NCBI GenBank assembly: GCA_036481345.1 | Contig: JAZGHU010000051.1 | Coordinates: forward strand, 1 to 11,112 | DNA from: JAAOYC01 sp036481345 | GTDB lineage: Archaea > Nanobdellota > Nanobdellia > Woesearchaeales > WJKL01 | Direction of reading: 5' to 3' | DNA: 11,112 bases | Shown here: in pieces, positions 1-7,924 of the stretch | Position numbering within the stretch: the first letter of the stretch is position 1 | Layout: every line of letters begins with the position of its first letter | Notes under the pieces: generated by a model | The model's database searches: none | What the model was told of the DNA's origin: nothing | Seen by the model: the letters and a program-made list of their open reading frames with translations, nothing else | Position numbers and translations under genes: made by a program

Positions 1-634
1 TTTCAAAAATCTTTCTTACTAATGATAATCCATTTGATCTAAATCCTTTTTCTTTTAAAACAACTATAGAATCTCCTGCTTGAATCTCTTTTCCAGTAAA
101 TAATTTATCTTTAGCAGCAAACCATACTAATCCTGAGCACCAATTATAATTAAATTCCCCAAATCCCCCAACAGCATTTCCTAGTTCCGCAAGCTCTCCG
201 TTAATAACAGCAACATTTGCAGATTTTGCAGCAGCAACATAGCCTTCAGCCAATTGCTTTAGTTTTTCTATATTATCATTTAAAGAATTAATATCTAAAA
301 CACTTCCAATCAAAACAGGCTCTGCTCCCCTTACAATTGCATCATCACAAACCATTGCAAATAGATCAAAAGCAATTGTTTTATGATTATCCATCCTTTG
401 AGCAATCTCAACTTTTGTTCCCACCCCATCAAAACCAAGGCACATCAAGCTTCCCTTAGGCAGCTTGCTAACATCAATTGCCCTCACTCCTGAAAAATCA
501 TCAAAAGGAACAACAACTTCTCCAATGTCATCTTTCCTATTTTCAAAAGTAAGCTTTGCAGCATTATACAGAATTTTTGAAGCGTCATCGCCTAATTCAA
601 TATTAACTCCTGCTTCTTTATAATCAATTGCCAT
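1..634 (-). CDS. purM: Phosphoribosylformylglycinamidine cyclo-ligase (AIR synthetase), 3' end missing
   Basis: I translated about 211 N-terminal residues; the gene runs off the left edge (the family is usually about 340-350 aa). PurM closes FGAM to AIR with ATP, step 5 of IMP synthesis, in the cytoplasm. It begins MAIDYKEAGVNIELG, matching the family's YKxAGVDIxxG opening. It then shows FDGVGTKVEIA (family DGVGTK), DLFAMVCDDAIVRGAEPV (family DLVAMxVNDLLVQGAEP), NGELAELGN (family GGETAEMPG) and RSNGLSLVRKIF (family HSNGYSLVRK). Every expected block is present in order, but several family residues differ, so this is a divergent PurM. The ATG at 634-632 lies inside the end of purFD (11-nt overlap, different frame) with no clear Shine-Dalgarno sequence, which suggests translational coupling. 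PurM is the expected next enzyme after the upstream PurL/PurQ. A PurM-like paralogue is the main alternative but is less likely in this operon. Confidence 0.88.
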   Translation of the reverse strand, partial: MAIDYKEAGVNIELGDDASKILYNAAKLTFENRKDDIGEVVVPFDDFSGVRAIDVSKLPKGSLMCLGFDGVGTKVEIAQRMDNHKTIAFDLFAMVCDDAIVRGAEPVLIGSVLDINSLNDNIEKLKQLAEGYVAAAKSANVAVINGELAELGNAVGGFGEFNYNWCSGLVWFAAKDKLFTGKEIQAGDSIVVLKEKGFRSNGLSLVRKIFE

Positions 635-3293
635 CTTGTCTGTCTAGTTCTTTTTTTGCAATGTCTTTTCTAAAATACATGCCTTCAAAATTTATTTCAT
701 TTATTTGAGAATAGCTAGTATCAACAGCATTCTTTAAACTATCTCCTAGGCTGACAATATTCAGAACCCTTCCTCCATTTGTAACTATATCTCCATTATC
801 TTTTCTAGTTCCTGCATGTATCACTTGAGATCCTCTTATATTATCCAGTCCAGTTATCAACTTTCCTTTTTCATACTTTTCTGGATAACCTTCAGATGCA
901 AGAACAATAGAAACACAATGTTTATCAGACCATTCAACATTAAGACTTCCTAGTTTTCTGTCAATAACAGCATTCATTACATCAATTATATCATTCTTTA
1001 ATCTTGGCAGAATTACTTGAGTTTCAGGATCACCAAACCTGCAGTTAAATTCCAATATCTTAAGCCCATCTTCTGTTTTCATCAAACCAACATACAAAAC
1101 ACCCCTATAATCAATCCCTTCTTCTTTTATGCCTCTCAAAAATGGTTTGATTATCTTCTCTTCCATCTCTTCTTCATGTCCATCTAAAATAGGTGCAGGA
1201 GAATAAGCTCCCATTCCGCCTGTATTAGGTCCTTTATCTCCTTCGTAGATTGCCTTATGATCTTGTGAATAAACCATTGGTTTGGATGTTTCAGAATCCA
1301 TAAATACAAGATAAGATGCTTCTTCTCCAATTAAACATTCTTCTATTACAACGCTTGCTGAGCCAAACTTATTATCTTCTAAACACTCTTTGGTGAAATT
1401 AATTGCATCTTCTTCATTCTGTGCAACAAAAACACCTTTGCCAGCAGCAAGACCATCTGCCTTAACAACAATTGGTGCTCCTTTTCTTCTTATATATCGT
1501 TTTGCTTCTTCAAAATCAGTAAACTCTTCAAACTCGACAGTTGGCAGCCCATATTTTTTCATAAATTTTCTGGAAAATGCTTTTGAGCCTTCAAATTGTG
1601 CAGCAATTTTATTAGGACCAAATACTCTTATCTCATTCTTTTCTAGTTCATCAGCTAATCCATTAACAAGCGGCACCTCTGGGCCAACAATAACAAGACC
1701 AATCTCTTTTTCTTTTGCAAAATTCACTATGGCTGTATTATCTCCAACATCAATATCAGAACATTCTGCAATCTCTCCTATTCCAGGATTTCCAGGAGCA
1801 GCAAATAGCTTGTTAAGACGTGGACTTTCACTTACTTTTAAAGCTAAAGCGTGCTCTCTTCCCCCTCCCCCTATGATTAATACATTAATCTTATTATCAA
1901 GTGTTGTCTGCTCTGTAGATCTTTGACAACCCAATCTTTGTTTTTGTTTTTCAGATAGTTCTTCAGGATACTCTCCAGTAAGACATGCCATACATACCTC
2001 CCTCCTTATAGAATTTCTTATATCATCTACTGTGGCGTAAACCAGATCATCTGCCCCAAGATATTTTCTTACACCCTCTATTGATTTATCTGAAGCAATA
2101 AGCTCTTTTTCAGTAGCCATATCTACCCCATAAAAACAAGGGTGTTTTATTGGAGGACAGGCAGAAACAAATGTTACTTTATCTACCCCTCCTTTTTTTA
2201 ATGAGTCAATTATTCTTTTAGATGTGGTCCCTCTAACAATACTATCATCTACGATTGCTATTCTTTTGTGTTTAAGTATACCAATTATAGGCATTAATTT
2301 TCTTTTAACTGCCTCTTCTCTTACTTTTTGTGATGCCATAATAAATGTTCTTTGAACATTTCTATTTTTTATCAGACCTTCTCTATATTTTATGCCAGTA
2401 TCTTCACTTAACTTTATAGCAGATGTTCTGCCACTGTCAGGAACAGGAACAATAAGATCAATCTCAGCCTTATTTAGCCTCTTGCTTAAAAGTTTTCCAA
2501 GAGCTAACCTGGCCTTATAAACAGACCTGCCTTCTATCATGCTATTGGGAGAGGCAAAATACACCCATTCAAACATGCAATGTGCTGTTTCTTTCTGAAA
2601 TAATTTTTTGCTATGAATTTTCAAATCATTAGAAATAAAAATAGCTTCTCCTGGGTCAATATCTCTTTCAAATTTATAATCTATCACTTGAAATGCAACT
2701 GTTTCTGATGCAAACGCATATGAATCTCCATTTTTACCAAGAACAAGAGGCCTTATACCGTGGGGGCCTCTTATTGCAAATAATCCTTTGCCTTCAATCA
2801 TCCCTATTATTGAATAAGCTCCTCTTATTTTTTCAAAGAGCTTTTTTGCAGCCATAAAAAAATCTTCATGTTTATTATAATGCTCTGCAAATATACGCAA
2901 TATCAGCTCACTGTCTATACTTGTATGAAGTTTCCTTCCTTGTTTAAGAAATTCTTCTTTTAGTTCAAAATAATTAGTGACATTGCCATTATGGGCTAGG
3001 GCAATCTTATGACTTGTTTTTGTAGATAATGGCTGTGAATCTTCAAGTCTTAATTTTCCCTGGGTTGCATATCTTGTGTGGCCCAGCCCTATTTTTCCTT
3101 TTAATAAATTTGCATCCCCTTTCTTAAAACCCCTATGCACTGCATCTAATTCTTTTTTTATAAAGAATTCTGTTCCATCATTTGTGATTATTCCACACGA
3201 ATCTTGGCCTCTATGCTGCAAAGCACTTAAACCAATAACAACAGGTCCAAATACATCCTCATTTTTATCTATTATCCCTATAATTCCGCACAT
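624..3293 (-). CDS. purF-purD: Fused amidophosphoribosyltransferase / phosphoribosylamine-glycine ligase (PurF-PurD)
   Basis: One 889-residue reading frame carries two enzymes. Residues 1 to about 455 are PurF (PRPP + glutamine to phosphoribosylamine). Cys2 directly after Met is the glutaminase nucleophile with no propeptide, followed by LGHTRYAT (70-77), LAHNGNV (99-105) and the PRPP loop VDDSIVRGTTSK (348-359). C239, C386 (HPCFYG) and C434/C437 (CMAC) fit the four [4Fe-4S] ligands of the Bacillus-type enzyme. Residues about 468-889 are PurD (phosphoribosylamine + glycine + ATP to GAR): NVLIIGGGGREHAL (470-483), APGNPGI, ATP-grasp VVKADGLAAGKGVFV (609-623), GPNTGGMGAYSPAP (688-701) and EFNCRFGDPET (748-758). 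The domain lengths (about 455 and 420) match stand-alone proteins. The linker is only about 20-25 residues, and no ATG or GTG lies in frame just before the PurD part, so separate initiation is unlikely. The start is 11 nt after the purQ stop, and the end overlaps purM. The enzyme identities are firm; I have no database check on how common this fusion is. Confidence 0.96.
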   Translation of the reverse strand: MCGIIGIIDKNEDVFGPVVIGLSALQHRGQDSCGIITNDGTEFFIKKELDAVHRGFKKGDANLLKGKIGLGHTRYATQGKLRLEDSQPLSTKTSHKIALAHNGNVTNYFELKEEFLKQGRKLHTSIDSELILRIFAEHYNKHEDFFMAAKKLFEKIRGAYSIIGMIEGKGLFAIRGPHGIRPLVLGKNGDSYAFASETVAFQVIDYKFERDIDPGEAIFISNDLKIHSKKLFQKETAHCMFEWVYFASPNSMIEGRSVYKARLALGKLLSKRLNKAEIDLIVPVPDSGRTSAIKLSEDTGIKYREGLIKNRNVQRTFIMASQKVREEAVKRKLMPIIGILKHKRIAIVDDSIVRGTTSKRIIDSLKKGGVDKVTFVSACPPIKHPCFYGVDMATEKELIASDKSIEGVRKYLGADDLVYATVDDIRNSIRREVCMACLTGEYPEELSEKQKQRLGCQRSTEQTTLDNKINVLIIGGGGREHALALKVSESPRLNKLFAAPGNPGIGEIAECSDIDVGDNTAIVNFAKEKEIGLVIVGPEVPLVNGLADELEKNEIRVFGPNKIAAQFEGSKAFSRKFMKKYGLPTVEFEEFTDFEEAKRYIRRKGAPIVVKADGLAAGKGVFVAQNEEDAINFTKECLEDNKFGSASVVIEECLIGEEASYLVFMDSETSKPMVYSQDHKAIYEGDKGPNTGGMGAYSPAPILDGHEEEMEEKIIKPFLRGIKEEGIDYRGVLYVGLMKTEDGLKILEFNCRFGDPETQVILPRLKNDIIDVMNAVIDRKLGSLNVEWSDKHCVSIVLASEGYPEKYEKGKLITGLDNIRGSQVIHAGTRKDNGDIVTNGGRVLNIVSLGDSLKNAVDTSYSQINEINFEGMYFRKDIAKKELDRQDGN

Positions 3294-3304
3294 TATTAAC
3301 CATC

Positions 3305-4105
3305 TTATTTATTTTTAACAAAATCAACAGCATTTTTGAAGATCATAAAATTAGTTTCAATTAAATCAGGCATCTCTTTATTATTTCTTTTTGCAATCTC
3401 TTTTTTCAAATGAAATCTAGGGTCACTTAATGAATAAATTGCTCTTTCTGGGTGAGGCATCATCCCCATAATTCTTCCGCCCTTATCACAAATTGCAGCA
3501 ATATCATCCATTGCACCATTTGGATTTACTGGATATTTTCCGTCTGCGTTTTCTCCATCTTTAGTACAATAACTGAATACAATTTGATCATTTTCTCTTA
3601 ATTTATCAAGAGTTTCCTTATCACAAAAGAATCTTCCTTCGCCATGTGCAATAGGAAGATTGGTCATATCAATATCCTTTGTAAAAACACATTTTGAACT
3701 ATTATTTTTAAGATGCACCCATCTACATTCATAACGATTGCTGTTATTTGCTTCTAAGGCATTTATTCGCTTACCACACTCTCCAGCAAACAATCCAAGG
3801 TGAGTCATAACCTGGAATCCATTACATATTCCTAGGATTAATTTTCCTGAATCAATAAATTCTACTAAATCTTTCCATAAATTATTCTTTATCTTATTTG
3901 CAAATGCATTCCCAGAGCCAGTATCATCTCCATAGGAGAATCCTCCAGGAAACATCATTATATCAAAATCAGACATTTTCTTTTTGCCAGATATAAGATC
4001 ATTAATATGGACAATTTCAGATTCAGCTCCTGCTTTGTCAAAAGCATGTGCACTCTCTCTTTCACAATTAATCCCATATCCTGACATGATTAAAACACGT
4101 ACCAT
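3305..4105 (-). CDS. purQ: FGAM synthase glutaminase subunit PurQ
   Basis: This 266-residue class I glutamine amidotransferase supplies ammonia from glutamine to PurL for FGAR to FGAM conversion (step 4). The visible triad is nucleophile Cys94 in LILGICNGFQVM, and His218 and Glu220 in GMMPHPERA. The N-terminus MVRVLIMSGYGINCERE and the oxyanion-region segment MFPGGFSYGDD (51-61) are typical of PurQ. It is longer than the roughly 225-residue Bacillus PurQ; the extra length lies in the middle (about 105-200) and in a C-terminal stretch (about 228-266). The longer form is compatible with pairing to the long PurS-containing PurL upstream. The start shares one base with the purL stop (TGATG), a classic termination-reinitiation junction. 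An AAGGAT sequence 5 nt upstream and a GAGGT 13 nt upstream are possible ribosome-binding sites. Confidence 0.96.
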   Translation of the reverse strand: MVRVLIMSGYGINCERESAHAFDKAGAESEIVHINDLISGKKKMSDFDIMMFPGGFSYGDDTGSGNAFANKIKNNLWKDLVEFIDSGKLILGICNGFQVMTHLGLFAGECGKRINALEANNSNRYECRWVHLKNNSSKCVFTKDIDMTNLPIAHGEGRFFCDKETLDKLRENDQIVFSYCTKDGENADGKYPVNPNGAMDDIAAICDKGGRIMGMMPHPERAIYSLSDPRFHLKKEIAKRNNKEMPDLIETNFMIFKNAVDFVKNK

Positions 4106-7044
4106 CAGTAATCCTTAAACCTCTCTTTGTAAATCTCACTTAATCTATTGACATCTGTACTAATAACTTCTTCTCCATTGTTTTTTACAATAAATTTTCC
4201 ATTATCTTTAACAGCACCAATCTTAGTCAGCTTAAATCCACCCATAGATTCTTCAAATTCCTCTTTCTTTGCAGGATCAATTGTTATAATAAATCTTGAT
4301 TGTGATTCTGAATAGAATATTTTTTCTACAGCTAAATCACCTATGTGACTCATATCTGTTTCTGCTCCTACTGCTCCTGCAATTGCCATCTTAGCAAGGG
4401 CAATCAACAAACCCCCTTTACCAACAGCAGCACAAGCACTAAACATATCTTTCTTATGTAATTCATATATTAGTTCATAAAGTCTTCTTGATTTTTCAGC
4501 ATCAACTTTTGGAGATTTTGCTCCTATTTTTTCAAATGCTTTGTAAAATTCACTTCCTCCACACTCATCTTTTGTTTCTCCAATAACATAAATAAGATCT
4601 CTAGGAATCTTTAGATCCATCGTACATGTATTTTTAACATCTTCAATAACTCCTATGCTTGAAATTAACAATGTTGGCAGGACAGAAATCTTTACAGGAT
4701 TATCTTCTTCATCAAATCCTTTGAAATCATTAAACATGCTATCTTTTCCAGATATAAATGGTGTTTTATACGCAACAGCATAATCATAACATGCTTTTGC
4801 AGAATCTTTTAACTGTGCCAGTCTTTCAGGATCATTTGAACTGCACCAACAAAAATTATCCAATAATGCAAGATGATTGATATTTCCTCCAGCAGCAACA
4901 CAATTCCTTATTGTTGTATCTATTGCACATGCAGCCATGTCATAACAACTAATCTCACTCAATCTTGGATAAAGACTTTGAGAAATTACAACACCTTTAG
5001 AACTACTAAATAAAGGTTTTATCACAGAAGCATCTCCGTTCACCCTCCCTTTTCCTTGCAATGGTTTTATCACAGAATTATTTTGAACTTCATGGTCATA
5101 TTGCTTTGAAATATATTCAAAGCTGCAGTTATTATGCATGCCTAGAATTATTTCAAACAATTCCTGCTGGTTTTCTACAATAATCTCCGGTTCTTCTGTA
5201 TTATATTGATAAGATCGAGTTTCCAGCTCTCTTTTTGGAAGGCCGTCATGCAGAAAATCCATATCAAGATTAAATATCCCCTTTCCATTAAAATTTACAA
5301 TTGCCTTATTTGAATCATTAAATTTTCCTATTACAACTGCTTCTACTCCTCTACTTTCCATAAGCTTCATAAATTCTTCAAGTTTATCATCAGGAACAGA
5401 TAGTGTCATTCTTTCTTGAGATTCTGATATCCAAGTTTCCCATGGCTGCAGTCCAGGGTATTTTAGAGGTATTTTTTCTAGTTCAACAATAAATCCACCA
5501 CACTCTTCTGCCATTTCAGCAACAGAACAGCTTAATCCTCCTGCTCCATTATCAGTTATACTACTATAAAGTCCTTTATTCCTCGCTTCTTTAACAACAG
5601 CATCAGATAATTTCTTTTGAGTAATGGGATCTCCTATCTGCACAGCAGTAGCAGGACTTCCTTCATCCATTGCTTCTGATGAGAATGTAGCTCCATGTAT
5701 TCCATCCTTGCCAACTCTTCCACCAATTATTACTACATTGTCTCCTGACAAAGCTTTCTTTTCCTGACTTAAATTTCCATTAGGAAGTTTTCTTGGCATC
5801 AATCCTACAGTCCCAACAAAAATTAAAGGCTTGCCTTTATAACAATCATCAAAATAAACAAAACCAGTTGGTGTTGGTATTCCTGAGCAGTTTCCTCCAA
5901 CATTAACACCATGCACAACTCCATCCATGATCCTTCTAGGAATTAAAGCTGCATTTGTCTTGTTCTGTCCCCTATATATAATACGTTTATCTTCTGGACG
6001 GCCTAAACAAAAACCATATTTATTAGTGATAGGCAGGGCCCCCATTCCAAATCCAATTGTATCTCTATTAACCCCAACAATTCCTGTAATTGACCCCCCA
6101 AATGGATCTAAAGCAGAAGGACTATTATGTGTCTCTGTTTTATCAGTTATCATATAAGTATCATCAAAGATAATGCCTCCTGAATTATCCTCAAAAACAG
6201 ACAAGCAGAAGTCTTTTTCTCCCAACTCTTCTCTTACTTTCATTGTTGCAGATCTTATATACTTCTTATAAATTCCTTCTTCAATATCATCCATCTTTCC
6301 TGCAAAAATTGTATGCTTACAATGCTCACTCCAGGTCTGGGCAATAGATTCAACTTCTATATCTGTTGCTTTTCTTCCTTCTTTTCTAAAATATTCCTGG
6401 ATCGCTTTGAAATAATCTAAATCCAGAGCCAAAGGCCCTCTTCTTGTTTGAGTTTCAGGATCAAGAATTCCTTTCTTTCCTAATTCTATTAATTTTTCAT
6501 CATCTACTTCAAGATCAATCTCAATAACATCTTGATTCTGTGAAAGATTTACTTTTGGAACAATATAATCCATTCCCTCATCATTATTATATACATCAAA
6601 AGACTTTATATGGAATCTTTCAATTAAAATATTAATAAGCTCTTTTGCAATGATCTCAACATCTTCTTTTTCTAATTCTCCTTTGATAAATAGAACCTTT
6701 GTTGTAAATACTTTATTTCTTCCTATCTTGATCTTGAAAAGATCATCAATAATTTCAGTTGTTGTATTAGCAACATTATCAGTTACTCCTGGCAAAAATC
6801 CAAGTTCTAATACCCAATCAAATTCTTTTTTAAAAGCAGAATTGATTCTTGTTGTTTCAACAACAGGATTGTGAAGAGAATCAGCTATTTCTTTGATCTG
6901 TTCATCAGAAAAATCATATTCTATTGTATAGACTTTGCTAATATCTAAAGATACATCATAGCCAAGGCTTTTTATCTTTCTTTCTAATACTTTTGCTTCT
7001 GAACTCGTCTCTTTCGAGTCAATAGATATTCTAAAGGTTTGCAT
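4105..7044 (-). CDS. purL: FGAM synthase large subunit PurL with N-terminal PurS-like region
   Basis: This 979-residue protein catalyses ATP-dependent FGAR to FGAM conversion with ammonia from PurQ. Residues 1 to about 160 look like two consecutive PurS-type units: the first about 1-70 and the second, opening with ELGFLPGVTDN, about 80-150. This explains why there is no separate purS gene. A linker (about 190-235) leads to the catalytic signature SIAQTWSEHCKHT (233-245) and KTETHNSPSALDPFGG (302-317). The first half ends in TDNGAGGLSCSVAEM (497-511). The second half has GKGRVNGDASVIKP (664-677), SGKDSMFNDF (765-774) and a GGLLIALAKMAIAG block (877-890). The usual HDxSDGG motif of that last block reads AAVGKGG here, an oddity confined to the pseudo-symmetric second half. 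No PurQ domain is fused, so the separate purQ is needed. Its start overlaps pfkB by 14 nt; a GAGGT Shine-Dalgarno 8 nt upstream supports ATG 7044. Confidence 0.96.
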   Translation of the reverse strand: MQTFRISIDSKETSSEAKVLERKIKSLGYDVSLDISKVYTIEYDFSDEQIKEIADSLHNPVVETTRINSAFKKEFDWVLELGFLPGVTDNVANTTTEIIDDLFKIKIGRNKVFTTKVLFIKGELEKEDVEIIAKELINILIERFHIKSFDVYNNDEGMDYIVPKVNLSQNQDVIEIDLEVDDEKLIELGKKGILDPETQTRRGPLALDLDYFKAIQEYFRKEGRKATDIEVESIAQTWSEHCKHTIFAGKMDDIEEGIYKKYIRSATMKVREELGEKDFCLSVFEDNSGGIIFDDTYMITDKTETHNSPSALDPFGGSITGIVGVNRDTIGFGMGALPITNKYGFCLGRPEDKRIIYRGQNKTNAALIPRRIMDGVVHGVNVGGNCSGIPTPTGFVYFDDCYKGKPLIFVGTVGLMPRKLPNGNLSQEKKALSGDNVVIIGGRVGKDGIHGATFSSEAMDEGSPATAVQIGDPITQKKLSDAVVKEARNKGLYSSITDNGAGGLSCSVAEMAEECGGFIVELEKIPLKYPGLQPWETWISESQERMTLSVPDDKLEEFMKLMESRGVEAVVIGKFNDSNKAIVNFNGKGIFNLDMDFLHDGLPKRELETRSYQYNTEEPEIIVENQQELFEIILGMHNNCSFEYISKQYDHEVQNNSVIKPLQGKGRVNGDASVIKPLFSSSKGVVISQSLYPRLSEISCYDMAACAIDTTIRNCVAAGGNINHLALLDNFCWCSSNDPERLAQLKDSAKACYDYAVAYKTPFISGKDSMFNDFKGFDEEDNPVKISVLPTLLISSIGVIEDVKNTCTMDLKIPRDLIYVIGETKDECGGSEFYKAFEKIGAKSPKVDAEKSRRLYELIYELHKKDMFSACAAVGKGGLLIALAKMAIAGAVGAETDMSHIGDLAVEKIFYSESQSRFIITIDPAKKEEFEESMGGFKLTKIGAVKDNGKFIVKNNGEEVISTDVNRLSEIYKERFKDY

Positions 7045-7924
7045 TCATAAATACCTCTGTTTCTTCTTGAGTTGGCATAGATCTTGCACCTTTTTTCTCA
7101 ATTGAAAGTGCTGCAGCGCAATTAGCAAAGCATGCTGCTTCTGCATCATCTTTTCCGTCGATAATTGCTGAGATATAAGCAGCTGCAAAACAATCACCTG
7201 CTCCTGTTGTGTCTATTCTTTTTCTAGCTTGCTTTACTTCAAAATTAGTTATCTCTTCTCCTTTCTTAAAAACTTTTGGTCCTTCTTTTCCACAAGTGAT
7301 TATAACATTAGGAATCAATTCACAAATTTTAGAAACACCTAACAACTCTGCTTCTTTTTTGCTTGGGAAAAAATAATCAGTCAGTTCAAGAAGGGGTCTT
7401 AATTTTTCAAAACCAAGTTGAGCTAAGATATTTCCTGGATCTAGAGCAATCTTTATTCCTTTTTCTTTAGCTTTTTTTGCAATATCAACATACAACTCAA
7501 TAACATCTTCTTTAATAAGACTAGTAAATATAATAAATGCTGTGTTCTCAAAAAGTTTGTCAGGGAAGTCTGCTTGAGAAAGCTTAACATGATTACAAGC
7601 ATACATCCTTCTTTCTCCATCTTTATTAACCAAAGAAACAACAGTATTATTTGGATTACCTGTTCTTTTAGCAAAAGAATAATCAACATTTGATTCTTCA
7701 AAATCCTTTATCAGCATTGATGTGTATGCATCCTTTCCAATATTTCCAAAGAAAAAAGATTTTTTGCCAAGTTTTCCTAATCCAGCAGCAACATTGCCTG
7801 CTTGTCCCCCAGAACTCACAAACATATTTTCTATAATCTGCTCTTCATCATCTTCACAAAATTTTTCCACATACATCAGCGTATCCACATTTAAAGATCC
7901 AACACAAACAACCCCCTGCATCAT
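7031..7924 (-). CDS. PfkB/ribokinase-family kinase, substrate unknown
   Basis: This 297-residue protein has the normal ribokinase-family length. Seen in the sequence: an N-terminal strand with the substrate-binding Asp (VVCVGSLNVDTLMYV, 5-19), PfkB signature 1 region SSGGQAGNVAAGLGKLG (37-53), GNIGKD (60-65), DGERRMY (102-108), LDPGN (161-165), and signature 2 DTTGAGDCFAAAY (238-250) with catalytic base Asp244 and the anion-hole GAG. The family phosphorylates sugars, sugar phosphates or nucleosides with ATP; the sequence does not decide which. In this operon the plausible substrates are a nucleoside (inosine, guanosine or adenosine salvage) or ribose feeding PRPP supply; this is inference. 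It is coupled to the upstream HAD gene by an ATGA overlap, with AGGAGG 6 nt before the ATG, and its 3' end overlaps purL by 14 nt. The second Met (7921) is an equally spaced alternative start. Confidence 0.9.
   Translation of the reverse strand: MMQGVVCVGSLNVDTLMYVEKFCEDDEEQIIENMFVSSGGQAGNVAAGLGKLGKKSFFFGNIGKDAYTSMLIKDFEESNVDYSFAKRTGNPNNTVVSLVNKDGERRMYACNHVKLSQADFPDKLFENTAFIIFTSLIKEDVIELYVDIAKKAKEKGIKIALDPGNILAQLGFEKLRPLLELTDYFFPSKKEAELLGVSKICELIPNVIITCGKEGPKVFKKGEEITNFEVKQARKRIDTTGAGDCFAAAYISAIIDGKDDAEAACFANCAAALSIEKKGARSMPTQEETEVFMNANL
7053..7057 (-). promoter_or_regulatory. Shine-Dalgarno of purL, inside the pfkB-family gene
   Basis: The minus strand reads GAGGT with an 8-nt spacer to ATG 7044. 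It decides the purL start over the ATG four nt upstream (7048), which belongs to the kinase frame. Confidence 0.65.

Noticed and set aside
1858..1874. Two G5 runs on the minus strand at the start of the PurD domain, considered as a slippage site or G-quadruplex
   Set aside because: They encode the conserved GGGGRE nucleotide-binding turn in frame. Only two G-runs are present and homology continues in the same frame on both sides.
1390..1926. 178-codon open frame on the plus strand
   Set aside because: It lies opposite the PurD part of purFD. Its Ser/Pro-rich translation is what an antisense frame of an AT-rich gene gives, and no family motif is visible.
7453..7701. 82-codon minus-strand frame inside the PfkB-family gene
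   Set aside because: It is a shifted frame of a clear kinase gene, rich in Leu/Ile/Lys and without motifs.
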